Source: Diplonema papillatum
Taxonomy: Eukaryota > Euglenozoa > Diplonemea > Diplonemida > Diplonemidae
NCBI GenBank assembly: GCA_030068145.1
Contig: JAPJBO010000082.1
Span: 1-64,000 of the forward strand
Length of the DNA: 64,000 nt
Reading direction: 5' to 3'
In this document: one piece after another, positions 30,743 to 42,815 of the stretch
Position numbering within the stretch: position 1 is the stretch's first letter
Layout: each line of letters begins with the position of its first letter
Made by a program: the position numbers and the translations under genes
Notes under the pieces: model-generated
Told to the model about the DNA's origin: nothing
Database searches by the model: none
Seen by the model: only the letters and a program-made list of their open reading frames with translations

Positions 30743-31108
30743 CAATCCCATGGTACCGCGTGAATGGCGCGATCGGGCCCACGGCAGCGCAAGCCAGCTA
30801 ACGGTGGTCGCGCACGCAGCCTGTCTGCTCGCGGTCGCGCCGGCCCGGCCCGCAACCGCAGCCGCCATATGGCGGCCACATTCGCCCGTGCCGTGCCCAC
30901 ACGCCGGCCAGCTCATCCCATCGAGCTAGCAATCCAGCTAAGGGGCACAACCGAGGATCCCGTAGCGTCAGCGGTCCGGCCAAGGAACGTAGCTGAGGTC
31001 CGTCTGGTAGAACAGCGCATTAAACATGAGTTTAATTCGCACACCGGAGCGGCGCCTACGGCTCCGAAGGCAACCGCACGGAAGGAACCGCACGGAAGGA
31101 GAATTAAA
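30743..31108 (+). repeat. Repeat unit R, right copy (empty site)
   Basis: Uninterrupted counterpart of the left unit. It has ATCCAGC only once (30932-30938), followed by TAAGGGG where the left copy has TATGGGG. It carries a small internal duplication near its end (GGAACCGCACGGAAGGA). Confidence 0.75.
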
Positions 31109-31275
31109 CATGTACTATCTTGATCAACTCTAAGGAAAGATGTACTATCTTGATCAACTCTAAGGAAACATGTACTATCTTGATCAACTCTATGAGGTAT
31201 GTACTATAATGGGTAACTCTAAGGAAACATGTACTATCTTGATCAACTCTAAGAAAAACCGTACTATCTTGGGTA
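31109..31275 (+). repeat. Minisatellite of ~30-bp unit, about six copies
   Basis: Unit ATGTACTATCTTGATCAACT followed by CTAAGGAAAC. The last copies are degenerate (ATAATGGGTAACTCT, CCGTACTATCTTGGG). Directly follows repeat unit R. Confidence 0.8.
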
Positions 31276-31280
31276 TTGAC

Positions 31281-33043
<1,763 letters not shown>

Positions 33044-33049
33044 TTTTCA

Positions 33050-33470
33050 CCCTCGTTGTTTCGCAGGGGACAAGATGTGTTGGGTTGCTTACTCCTGGTT
33101 GGTGTAGGTAGGGCAGCGGCTCCGCTTCGCTGGGCACTGCCTGAGGGCGGACCAGCCAGCGTCGACGCCGCACGGTTCTCTGCCTGGTGGCCTCCACCAC
33201 CCGCTGGACCTTCGCGTCCCATGCTGCCCTGTCTGCCATCAGCTCCCGGATCTCCTCAGTGTTCGACATGCCGAGGTCGCGTTGGAGCACATCGAGATAA
33301 GAGAGCGGAGGTCGACCGCGTTTCTTCTTTCGACCGCGGAAGACGCGGAAAGGCATGAAGGCACGTGGGACCGGATCCGGACGACCCCGGAAGCGCGTGA
33401 TCTCGCAGGCTGCGCGGCGCATGCGCAAGGTTAATGCGCTGAAGTACATCGACCAACTCATTTGTGTGGC
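33050..33470 (-). mobile_element. 3'-terminal fragment of another LINE (RT C-terminus)
   Basis: The minus-strand frame shows the typical C-terminal tail of many LINE polyproteins: RVFRGRKKKRGRPPLSYLDV, then QRDLG, EIRELMADRAAWDAKV. The RT itself is not recognisable upstream. The (CA)n tract lies immediately 3' of it and may have grown from the LINE tail. Confidence 0.55.
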
Positions 33471-33705
33471 ACCGACCTGCCACGTTCAAGCTTGCTTCGA
33501 CCACTGCACCCTCTGCCGACACTCGCTAGCCGTCGACGCTCATGACGGCAGCCCCATCCTGAAGTGCAAATACTGCCGACGCGTCACTGCTGCTGTGTGC
33601 GCTCGGATTGGCGCCACTCAAGCGGCCACCTTATGTCACTCGTTTGTTTGTAAAGATTGCTCCTTTGACATTTTCCCGGATGAGGATGACACATACTACT
33701 ACTAG
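33358..33705 (+). CDS. Small Cys-rich ORF, possible zinc-binding protein
   Basis: I do not recognise this protein. The 115 residues start with a basic stretch, followed by several cysteine pairs: CTLC, CKYC and CKDC plus CVAPTC and two further Cys, with His residues nearby, as in zinc-binding folds. The tail is acidic (FPDEDD). The first 100 bases overlap the LINE tail on the other strand, so the start may be wrong and the frame may be chance. Confidence 0.3.
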   Translation, partial: KARGTGSGRPRKRVISQAARRMRKVNALKYIDQLICVAPTCHVQACFDHCTLCRHSLAVDAHDGSPILKCKYCRRVTAAVCARIGATQAATLCHSFVCKDCSFDIFPDEDDTYYY

Positions 33706-33707
33706 TA

Positions 33708-33843
33708 CTGTATAAGCACCTGCTTTGTAGGAAATACTTGAGAAGGCTGCCAGCTGCAAAAGATCAAAGGAGGTAAATGTGCTGTAGCCCACACGAAACA
33801 CAGGTGAATCTGGGTTTAGTGACGGGCGTAAGCGTTCAACAAA
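33708..33843 (+). repeat. 135-bp interspersed repeat, copy 1
   Basis: Shared with 56263-56395 and 59009-59137, all on the + strand. All run from CACCTGCTTTGTAGGAAAT to GGCGTAAGCGTTCAAC. The two other copies lie in dynein introns 3 and 7. Likely a short retroposed element. Confidence 0.8.
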
Positions 33844-33844
33844 A

Positions 33845-34375
33845 ATGCCGAAGCAACTCGACAGGTCGGGCGCGGTGAGCTGGGTGAAGAGAGTGGTCGG
33901 GACTGATGTCCCGTCCCTTCTCTTATTTACCGCCAGCAACCGCCGACTAGCGGCGGTCCTAAAGGTCGCACGCGACGTCGAGGGGACCGCGGAGGCGGGG
34001 CTGAGGCGCCTTCTGGGTGCCTTGGGGTACACGGACGAGGAGGCGCCCCCCGAGGGCGTGGCCCAGTGGGTCCTCGCGTGGCTGGCGGTCGCGTCGACTC
34101 CGTCCGCCACCGCGGACGAGTTCGCGGACCTGCTCCGCTCCTCTCCGAAGGCCACGCCCCCGCCGCAGACGCCGGGGCACATGCCGCTCCCCGCGACCGT
34201 TTCTCCCGCTGACGACTCGACCACCGCTGCCGTGTTCGGCCCATCTCCCCCAGCCGCGCGACGCGTCTCTTTCGCCGAGAGCGACGATCCCCTCAGCCCA
34301 CATGGCAACGATCTGAGGGACTGCAACTCCGCCGGGGGCAGCCGGGACGACCACGCGAAGTATAGAGCTCACTAG
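33845..34375 (+). CDS. Hypothetical protein, GC-rich ORF
   Basis: Not recognised. 176 residues with a G/C-biased third position like that of the dynein gene. The first ~95 residues look folded and mostly helical (LLLFTASNRRLAAVLKVARD, then a Leu/Ala-rich part). The second half is Pro/Ser/Thr-rich and probably disordered, with a RRVSFAES motif resembling a basophilic kinase site. The ATG sits two bases after the end of the 135-bp repeat. It may be an exon of a larger gene; no neighbour clarifies its role. Confidence 0.4.
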   Translation: MPKQLDRSGAVSWVKRVVGTDVPSLLLFTASNRRLAAVLKVARDVEGTAEAGLRRLLGALGYTDEEAPPEGVAQWVLAWLAVASTPSATADEFADLLRSSPKATPPPQTPGHMPLPATVSPADDSTTAAVFGPSPPAARRVSFAESDDPLSPHGNDLRDCNSAGGSRDDHAKYRAH

Positions 34376-35127
34376 GACAACAAACGGAGGCTGGGCCTTA
34401 GCCTTTTGTGGTGCGCAGCAACTTGCACACTGACCCCATTCGCCAGGACGAGCACGGTGCTGATGGTGCGTCCGTCACTCACACGACTGGCCCTGCTGGT
34501 AGCCGGTGATGGCGCCCTTCTCCAGCAGGTCTCGCGTGGCACCTCCGTCAATGGAATTTGATGCATTAGTGTGATTGTCAGGCCTTCGACTACCCCGACT
34601 CGCCGCCTGAACGCACGCGAAGAACCTATGTGAGCGCACCAGCAAACCAGAAAAGCCAGAGACAGCCCGATTCTGGGAGGGGGGGGGGGTCGCTAAAAAA
34701 CGAAAATGAGGCGAAACCCATGGGTTCTACGCGTTTTTTTGGCATTGTTGCCGCCCTACCCGAGGTTTTTCACCAAAAAACTTTCGAAATCTCAGCCATT
34801 CTGAGCCATCGAGCCATCGAGCCACCAGTGGCTAGCCAGTGGCTGCCACTGGCTGCCAGTGGCTGTTCCCCACACTGCCCCTTTCCTCCGGACCACCAAA
34901 GCCACCAATCACCACAAGCACGCGTAAGTTGAATTTCACAAACGCACAAAACGTCGAAAGTCACTGTCATCTGTCCGCCCATACGGGATTGTCAGAAACT
35001 CAAAAAACATTCCTTCAACAAAACTACGCACTTCTTCTGTCACATTTGTCAAGAGCTGCGACTCAACTATCCATTCCCATCAGGAACGCCGAGACCGGTT
35101 TCAGTCTTTCACGACGTCGATCAGATT
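34376..35127. other. Gene-free stretch
   Basis: No gene supported. A palindromic cluster of GCCACTGG/CCAGTGGC repeats occurs at 34808-34866. A G-run lies at 34678-34689. Confidence 0.4.
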
Positions 35128-35889
35128 ATGACGCCACGGCTGTGTGCTGCTCTGAAGTCGAAGCTCGCTGCACACGAAGCAGGCCCAGCGACGTTGTCCG
35201 TCCCCCAGACAACCATCTGGGTGGTCAAAGACACGCTCCGAACTGCCCTCGGTCTCGAATTTGCCTCTGAGCGGCCGCTCATCCTCAAAAGCGTTACCAT
35301 CCCCTCCCCAGCCTATCTCGCTGGCGCTGGTGCTTTCGAAAGCCGAGTGCTGCGGGCCGTAAACGGCACGGTGGTTAATACAGTCACCGACTTGAGACGG
35401 GCCATCGAGTCTGCGCAAATCATCCAACTCTCGTTCACCTCCCAGTCCTACTGCCGAACTACCGAGCCCTCAGGACAAGCCGGCGACAATCTCTTCCACA
35501 ATAGCCCCCCGTGTAATCCTCAACCGGCCGAAACACCCCCCCGCGAGCTCTTTACCCAAGAGTGCGCAGGCATCACTGAGCAACAGCGGCTAATCAGGTG
35601 TGCATTGTTACGTTTTCTAGTGAGGCCCCTTGTTCTTTTAGTGTTCTCCACCGCCGTGGAGCAGGATCCGTTGAATCCTGTCGATCTTCGTTCGATGTGT
35701 TCTCTTGACTCGAGTCGCATCATGATGGTACCTAATCTGCACGATCAAAAAGAGCATCGCCCTGGTCCTCTGGCATGTTCTCTCTGTTCTGACATGATTG
35801 AGCTGGCAGCCTGTCGTTCGGAGGCTTCATCGGTCCACCTTGAGGGGCGGATCCTGATCATGTCAAGTTCATCGCATCATCGCCACTGA
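35128..35889 (+). CDS. PDZ-domain protein, exon or short gene
   Basis: Residues ~40-110 follow a PDZ fold: the carboxylate-binding-loop-like LGLEFASE, the strand ILKSVTIPSPAYLAGAG, then RVLRAVNGTVVNTVTDLRRA and a final QLSF strand. This is the usual PDZ order of GLGF-like loop, SPA..aG.. turn, ..VNG..v.....dl..ai. The part after about 35600 (CAG|GTGTGC, a possible donor) is poorer in codon bias and may be intron. PDZ domains bind C-terminal peptides of partners; nothing here says which. Confidence 0.5.
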   Translation: MTPRLCAALKSKLAAHEAGPATLSVPQTTIWVVKDTLRTALGLEFASERPLILKSVTIPSPAYLAGAGAFESRVLRAVNGTVVNTVTDLRRAIESAQIIQLSFTSQSYCRTTEPSGQAGDNLFHNSPPCNPQPAETPPRELFTQECAGITEQQRLIRCALLRFLVRPLVLLVFSTAVEQDPLNPVDLRSMCSLDSSRIMMVPNLHDQKEHRPGPLACSLCSDMIELAACRSEASSVHLEGRILIMSSSSHHRH

Positions 35890-36540
35890 TACTTTTCACA
35901 AAAATGTGAAAAACAACGGCCGTGTTGTCTCGTGCTGTGCTGCGTCTTCGCGCCACAACCCGCAACGCAACTCCGCAGACAAGGGAAATCCCAATCCCAC
36001 ATTATCCACGTCATCCTGGTGGCGAACTCGTCGATGAGCAAAAGGCGGTTTTCGCCTCTGCAGCCTGAACTCCAGGCGGCATGCAAAAAATTGCAACATG
36101 CTCGTAGTTGGGCAAACGAAAGATGCTCGTGAATGGGCATAAAGTTGTAAGCAAGACTGCGGTGATACAACAATCCGGAACACGGTCGGTATCCGTCGTT
36201 GTTCACACATAGCAACGTGAATTTGTGCAGTGCTTGCATTGCTGAAAAGTTAGCGTGTTGAGTTTATTTACTGGCTGTCAGCTCGCTGTCACAAAGCTTC
36301 TCCGCGACAACTGTTCTGTCCACGGGCTACAGAATGCCTACGAGGCACGTTTTTTTGGGAGAAAACTGGACTGGATAATTTCTTTTAGGTAGCGGTCCTC
36401 CATGGGATGCAGAGCCAAATTAAAATGTACCCCCCAGCCTCGGACAAAACTCCACACTCTCTTGACGAAGACTTTAGCATACCAGGGCATGGTTAGGCAG
36501 GATTCTGCCAAAACATCAAACTAAGATTGCTCCCCCAAAT
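35890..36540. other. Gene-free stretch; one copy of a dispersed 65-bp motif
   Basis: No gene supported. 36466-36531 carries GACGAAGACTTTAGCAT and GCAGGATTCTGCC and CTAAGATT. It resembles 41386-41455 and 45971-46045 (the last in dynein intron 1). Confidence 0.5.
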
Positions 36541-36564
36541 CAATCATGCACACACAGTGGACCG

Positions 36565-37263
36565 GTGGCCAGCGGCAGGCCTGAGTCTCTGCCCGGCGAA
36601 TACAGAAGGGATACGTCGTTGCCGGCAGTTTGCAGCGAGCTCGGCGAGCCTGCTTGTAAGTCTCCGACGGGATGGTGTGCCGGCAGGACGAGTTGCGTGC
36701 CGTCGCTGGAGGAACGGGCGAAGAGGTTCGCGGACCTGGTGGCGGGGCCGCCGCCGCCCGAGTTCTGCGACGTGCGCCCGCCGAGCAGGCTCTCCCAGCC
36801 GGCCAGCGACCCCGGCCGGGACCCTGCGCCCCGGTCTGCCTCCAACGTCGGCGAGTGCCCCCCGGCGCTCGAGGCGCGGCTGGAGCGGCACGAGGCGTCG
36901 GACCGCTCCCGGATCGCGGACAGCGAATGCGCGGCTTGGATCGCGCTGGTCGGCGACATCGTGTCGAGGGCCCGGGCGGCCCCCTTTTCGTTCTCGCGCG
37001 GCGCCGCGCGGCGGCTGCCGACCTTCGTGACGCCGGCGGCGTTCGCGGAAAATCCGCCGTCGTGCCCCGACAATCTGCCGGTCTTCAACAACGCGCGGCC
37101 CGTCTACAACCCGAGGCCGCAGTTCGTCACGCCGGCGTCCTTCCGGGACAGTCCGGACCTGCCTCCTGCATCCCTCCCGCCGTCTCAACCACCGTCGCCC
37201 AGGCAATGGGTCCGCGTTCAAGCTGAAAACGGCATTGAAGGGGTGCAGTGGGTGAAGCGATGA
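36565..37263 (+). CDS. Hypothetical GC-rich ORF ending in a minisatellite
   Basis: Not recognised. The ORF is 232 residues. The middle has dynein-like G/C third positions and a duplicated motif FVTPAAFAENPPS / FVTPASFRDSPDL about 30 residues apart, separated by Asn/Pro-rich sequence. The frame ends inside the first unit of a 102-bp minisatellite, whose sequence supplies its last ~22 residues and the TGA. The 5' codons are less convincing than those after about 36680. It may be an exon. The minus strand is also open through the minisatellite, because 102 is a multiple of three. Confidence 0.35.
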   Translation: MASGRPESLPGEYRRDTSLPAVCSELGEPACKSPTGWCAGRTSCVPSLEERAKRFADLVAGPPPPEFCDVRPPSRLSQPASDPGRDPAPRSASNVGECPPALEARLERHEASDRSRIADSECAAWIALVGDIVSRARAAPFSFSRGAARRLPTFVTPAAFAENPPSCPDNLPVFNNARPVYNPRPQFVTPASFRDSPDLPPASLPPSQPPSPRQWVRVQAENGIEGVQWVKR

Positions 37264-37645
37264 AATGACCCCCCGTGTGTGTCGTCCGTCCCACCGTCGC
37301 CCAGGCAATAGGCCCGCGTTCAAGCTGAAAACGGCATTGAAGGGGTGCAGTGGGTGAAGCGATGAAATGACCCCCCGTGTGTGTCGTCCGTCCCACCGTC
37401 GCCCAGGCAATAGGCCCGCGTTCAAGCTGAAAACGGCATTGAAGGGGTGCAGTGGGTGAAGCGATGAAATGACATCCCGTGTGTGTCGTCCGTCCCACCG
37501 TCGCCCAGGCAATAGGCCCGCGTTCAAGCTGAAAACGGCATTGAAGGGGTGCAGTGGGTGAAGCGATGAAATGACCCCCCGTGTGTGTCGTCCGTCCCAC
37601 CGTCGCCCAGGCAATAGGCCCGCGTTCAAGCTGAAAACGGCATTC
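37198..37645 (+). repeat. Minisatellite of exactly 102 bp, about 4.4 copies
   Basis: AGGCAAT starts units at 37201, 37303, 37405, 37507 and 37609, exactly 102 bp apart. A degenerate, shortened relative (GTCGCCCAGGCAA, GCAGTGGGTGAAGAGATGAAA, CCCCCCGTGTGTGTC) lies at 41518-41600. Confidence 0.95.
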
Positions 37646-38159
37646 GGGGGATTGAAATGGTGAAGGGAACCCGCCACCCCTCCCCCCTTTTTACCCCTGC
37701 AAACCCGTGAATAGGTGCTACGGGAGTATCTGGCAACCGCTGCTTAATATGCATGCTAATCCATGGGGTTCACAAATGGTCGACCTTGACGACGCAATGG
37801 CAGGTGACGACGTCATCCGATAACCTGGCCTTCGAGGCAGTGCATGTTAATCCACGTGGTTCATGTACTTAAAAGAACTCAATGCTTAACAGTGCTCACG
37901 TGGGCGGTGTCTTCGGACAGCACCTCGTGATGTTCGCATCACAAAACAAAGAAGACGGTGAAATTGTCGTTACCTGGTCGGGTTTCGCTCACGACCGTTT
38001 CCTGAACAATCCTTCACTACATCCGCGGTTAAATAACCTGGCCACAGTAATGCAAGCACCACGCGCTCTTCAAACCCAAGAAACATTCCCCCCCCCCCGG
38101 CAATCGCTGCAGCATGGTGTCCTTTCTCGAACAAGGATCTGCGAGGCATGCCCCAACCC

Positions 38160-40060
38160 GGCGGTTCTCGATAATCTCATGGTGAGCGACCGCCTGAAAC
38201 CACCGTTGGCACACTCCTGTGCAACTTCACCGAGGTCAGCTACGAGACGCACCAACCGACAAACACCGAGGCGACCTGTCCGTGCAAACAACACATACAG
38301 ACTAGTCACCTAGACGGACACGCTCTGGGGCTAGCAACGGACCTGAAGACAGACGAGGCCCTTTTGTCACTTTTCCGCAAGGGACGAAAGTACCGAGTAG
38401 CCAGCAGCCCTATGTCACTCTACGATTCGATGCGGTTCGACGTCGAAGAGTTCGTTACCAATAACTTTAGGAAGTCAAGCGAGAGCGAGAAATCGCATTT
38501 TGCAGCAACACTGACAGAAGAGTTCGACACCGTTCTTGGAACGCTCAACGCACACACGGACGAGCCGCACCTCCGAGATGCCCTGCGGACGCTGAAGAAA
38601 CTGCAAGAACACCTTGTCATTCTTCCTGTAGACAAAACTGCACACGATTTCGGTTTCATCTGCAAGGAAAAGTACAAGGAACTCATTCGAAAAGAGCTAC
38701 ACCAAAGCTCAGCCTACAAACATGTTGACACCTCGATGGCAGACATTCTCCAGCAACACCAAACCTTCAACAAGTCCCACAACTTCACCCACTCCAACAT
38801 CCTGCCATATCTATATGGTACTCCGAAGCTACACAAACCCGAGCCTCGGATGCGGTACATTGCCGGCGTTTCAGAGAAGGGAAACGCGGAGAAAACGGAC
38901 GAAAAGCTGAAAGATTTCCCAACAAGAAGCAACCGAAGACGCGCGCCTCAACAACACCAGCCCACCAAGAGACATCGGGCATCCTAAAACTGGTTCTAGC
39001 CACACTGCAAGGCAAGGACGAAGCGTCTCGGGCAAAGACGGGGATACGTCGCTTCTTCGTCGTCGAATCAATGACGGCGTAGCCGTTCACATTAAGACAA
39101 ACTACGCACGGCTACGCCAGAAGGTCCCACGTACATTCGATTTCAAAGAAATGTACACAAAGATTCCGCAACAGCGAATTGTAGAGTACGTCATGCTCGC
39201 TGTGTCGGAAGCATTCGAGTACGCGAAGGCGGAACGTGGTTGTGCCCTGAAGGCACGACAGTCGAAGCAGCAGTTCGAGTTCAGCAATGCTGACACGATG
39301 GACGGGACAGCATACAACGTCGAGGAGATCCGGGAATTGGTCGAGTTCGTTGTCGGCAACATGTTTGTGACGAACGGTGGTCAATGTTACCAGCAGGTAA
39401 CTGGAATTCCAATGGGCGGTACCGCAAGCCCAGTATTACTACTGGTGTGAATAGCTTTACATCGATAGCCTGATCACGGAAGGACGCCATGAAGAAGCCA
39501 GAGCCCACGCCGACAGCGTCAGGTTTATTGATGATTTCCTGACTTGGAGTGCACGACCACCACAGGAAACAATCTACGGCTAGTGGGGCGACCGGATACT
39601 CCTCGGAGAGATGGTCCCTGCACTCTAACTCGTCTCTCTCTCTCTCTACGGGCATGGAGTATTCGGAAACGTCGAAAGACGTTGACGTCGTAGTCTTCTT
39701 GGGAATGCGCGTTAGAGTTGAGAGGGGTAACAAAGCCAACTTCATCCGACTCTCCGTTCTGGACACGGGTGAAGAGTTTCCATGGTACCCCCATCAAATA
39801 CACGCATGCCGAGTCGACGGTTCCGCGAAACACCGGAACCTCGATATTCAAAGGTGCCCTGATACGAGCAGCCCGCATCTGCAACAACATGCCTGATCTC
39901 AAAGTCGAGACAATGAAGGTGTACTACAGATTGCGAGATCGTGGGTTCTCCGGACGTGAACTTCGACACACGTTCGATGCTTTTGTCGTGCAGACATGCG
40001 GCAAGTACGAACTGGACGCACGGGTGCTGACAGTTTTACCACTATGTTGGGAAAGCCTAT
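38160..40060 (+). pseudogene. Decayed Penelope-like (PLE-type) reverse transcriptase
   Basis: Retroelement RT in at least five frame-shifted pieces, same strand. About 38250-38400: CPCK, then HALGLATDLKTDEALLSLF and KGRKYR, as in the N-terminal block of Penelope-like RTs. 38560-38900: LPVDKTAHDFGFICKEKY and PYLYGTPKLHKP. 39076-39440: FDFKEMYTKIPQ and YQQVTGIPMGGTASP. About 39510-39545: the catalytic FIDDFLTW. 39690-39790: VVFLGMRVRVERG and YPHQ. 39790-39960: ALIRAARIC and RGFSGRELR (thumb). No GIY-YIG endonuclease is visible. Frameshifts occur near 38890, 39070, 39450 and 39590-39780, with a stop after GIPMGGTASP. Assignment rests on motif order and not on an alignment. Confidence 0.7.
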
Positions 40061-40195
40061 GACGAAGAACGAAGAAAAGCCGTACATCAACACCCGGCAG
40101 CCGAACCGACCCACCTCCCCACCACATCAGACGCCCAACCCGCCCGAGCCCGAAAACACCACAACGACGGTCTCGCCCTCAAACGAACCAACAGG

Positions 40196-41062
40196 TTCTC
40201 CCAAACGCAACCGCAACGGCATCACCAACGTTCGCAACACGTGCTTCTTTGCCGCCAGCGTCCAATTTCTGGCACGCAAACGAAACTTCCGGAACCAACT
40301 CGAAACTATCGAGCGTCCGGATGAAGAACAGTTGGAAATCTGTCGACTTTTCACGGATTTTGATGCTGGCCGTGACATCCACGGTTCGATGACAGCAATT
40401 CGAAGTCTCGTTTCGGCACAACCGAGAACGACGCTGAACACCGTGATGCCCACGAACTGCTGACATGGATGAGAAGCTGCGTGAGGGGGGATAACAACGA
40501 CCCAACGATGGTGACATACTCACGACGAACCACCTGTAAAGTATGTCAGGAGACCTCGACAGCGGTGCCGGTCTTAGAACCATTTTTCCTTGTAGAGCTC
40601 AAGAACAGGGAGAACTCCTACACCGAGACGGTTGAAGCTCTTGTAAACAAAGTAAAGAACAAGAGAGCAGCCGATGTCGACCTCGACTGTACAACATGCC
40701 GAAAAAAGACGGTAGGCTCCTCGAAAGAGATCTATGCCTTTCCAAGTGTGACGGACGTGGCACTGAAACGAGCCCAACGGTCGAAGAGGACGGGCGAGGA
40801 GATAAAAAAGAAAGCCCGCAATCCAATCAACCATTGGGATTGGCGAAGACACGTACATGGTGACGGGTTTCATAATCCACACTGGAAAAGTACATGCTGG
40901 GCACTATTACACCATCATGAAAGAAGCAGACGAATGGGTGTGTTATGACGACCAGCAAGTATCAGTGCTCTCATGGGAAGCATGTGCCGGAAAGTTCGTT
41001 TCGAACGGTTACATCGTCTCCCTTGAGAAGATACAAACACTTTCACTCAGTGGAAGCAGTGC
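40196..41062 (+). pseudogene. Decayed ubiquitin-specific protease (USP, peptidase C19) domain
   Basis: A deubiquitinase-like domain with all landmarks in order but split by two frameshifts. Cys box NGITNVRNTCFFAASVQFL at about 40215-40275. DAHELLTWM, matching the USP QQDAHEFL block, at about 40445-40475 in a second frame. Two zinc-finger pairs, CKVC and CTTC, at about 40540 and 40690, then FPSVTDVALKR. Back in the first frame, the His box GKVHAGHYYTIM with YDDQQVSVLSWE and GYIVSL at about 40878-41030. The frame changes lie near 40430 and 40830. At about 285 residues it is a compact USP. It starts ~130 bases after the RT thumb, joined by a Pro/Thr-rich, linker-like stretch, which suggests but does not prove one retroelement polyprotein. 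Confidence 0.7.
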
Positions 41063-41659
41063 CCAGTGGCGGTTGGTTACGAGCCACAACCCAAACCAGA
41101 ACCCCCTTTTTATTAATCTGACGAAGGAAGGATGCGATACCTGGTATACATTGGAACCAGAAAGTTGTGATAGCACCGAAACAGCCGAAAGTCCCCGTCC
41201 AAAGGACCCACTGAAGAGCTCTAACTTTGGATTGGTGTGCGTTCAAGATCGAAACCAGAGACAAAGAACGAGGTGCACAAAACACCGCGGTGAAAAAAGA
41301 ATAAAGAGGAATAGTCCCTCAAGGTTCCAGCTCCCTGCGACCCTTTTCCCCTTTCCCCTATTTTATTTTACACTATCTTCGACGAAGACTTGATGCTAGC
41401 ATCAAACATGCATGCGAGACAGTGTTCTGCCTCAACATTAAACTAAGTTTTCCGTGTGCGTGCTACGGTCTTGTATTCATTCATCTTCTTCGGGGACTTC
41501 GGGTGCCTCCCGCCGTGTCAACCAGTCGCCCAGGCAACGACATCGAAGCGGCGCAGTGGGTGAAGAGATGAAAGTGCACCCCCCGTGTGTGTCACATTCA
41601 AGTTTTTCCCTTTTGAGGGCGGCTCGGATCTCCTGACAGACAGTCGGTAGACTGTCTAC

Positions 41660-41800
41660 TGGATGATATGACAAGTCATTCGCCCCTGTTAGTTCAGCTT
41701 CGGCGAGCTTTATCAACAGCCCGCAGTACGGTGCCGGGATTGAACCCGCGATGCCCCATCGGCTCCCGTCACTGTAAGCACTCAAGTCTCGTCGGCAACT
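41660..41800 (-). repeat. tRNA-like SINE remnant (possible)
   Basis: On the minus strand GCGGGTTCAATCCCGGCACC looks like a tRNA T arm with a Pol III B box (GGTTCAATCC). It is preceded by GACTTGAGTGCTTACAGTG about 40 bases upstream, which could be a degraded A-box region. The cloverleaf does not close well, so a tRNA-derived repeat is more likely than a tRNA gene. Confidence 0.35.
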
Positions 41801-42030
41801 TGTTCTTGTATCGTATCGTATAGTCTCCTTTCCGCGGGTTGCCCCCGCGGCAAAAACATGTTGATGCTCTGCCCATGTTGATGTACACTACCTCACTACC
41901 TTGCCCCTAATGTACTTCCAGGTTGCTCCCTGTCCAAAATCCTCTCGCAACCTTCTTGTCCGCGTTCTAGCTATGCTGCTGTTCTTACTACGCCGATTCG
42001 TTCTCTTGTTTGTCTGGGCGAGCTCAAAGT

Positions 42031-42815
42031 TCAAGTGCCAGTGTACGAGCTTGCATTGGTGCAGGATGATGCGACGGTGGAAGGCCGGCCGCCAATTACG
42101 TTTGAGTCCGATTAGTATCGCTGGAACAACAGCTTCTTTGAACAGCACAACACAAACCGGACGAACCATAGCCATCGGCATCCTATGCAAACATGGTCAC
42201 AGCTCACTCTTTCAACTGCCCTGTAGGCGTGTTCCGTAGTGTGTTGCATGCTCCTGGATCAAGCAAGTTTACAGTGTCGCGCTTTTCAAGCAGGGCCACT
42301 GGTTGTCCATCTACCAAAGTGTCAACCTGCGTTCTTCTTATAGGTGGTGGCGGGGTGGGGGGGGAGGAGGGATAACGAACAAAAGGTGGATTCACGATGT
42401 CGTCAAGTGCCAGCGCACGAGCTTGTATTGGTGCAGGATGATGCGACGGTGGAAGGCCGCCGCCAAATACGCCTGAGTACGGTTGGAATCGCTGGGTCAA
42501 CAGCTTTTTTTGCACAGAGCAACACCAAACCGGACGAACCGTGGCCATCGTTGTCCTATGCAAACATTGTCGCAGCTCGCTCTTTGAACTGCCGTGTGGG
42601 CGTTTTCTGTAGTGTGTTGCATACTCCTGGATCAAACAAGTTTACATTCTGTAGTGTGTTGCATGCTCCTGGATCAAGCAAGTTTACAATGTCGCGCTTT
42701 TCAAGCAGGGCCACTGGTTGTCCATCAAAGTGTCAACCTGCGTTTTTCTTATAGGTGGTGGCGGGGTGGGGGGGAGGAGGGATACACGAACAAAAGGTGG
42801 ATTCACGATGTCGCA
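42031..42815 (+). repeat. Tandem duplication of the dynein 5' flank including the start codon
   Basis: Copy A 42031-42402 and copy B 42403 to about 42815 begin TCAAGTGCCAG and run to GGATTCACGATGTCG. Copy B has an extra internal ~43-bp duplication (42607-42649 and 42650-42690, GTAGTGTGTTGCATRCTCCTGG). The real dynein ATG is 42808-42810 in copy B. The matching ATG in copy A (42397-42399) opens a 14-codon frame ending at TGA. Confidence 0.9.

Noticed and set aside
41690-41790. A functional tRNA gene
   Set aside because: Only the T-arm/B-box part is convincing. D-arm and acceptor stem do not pair, so it is listed as a tRNA-like repeat.
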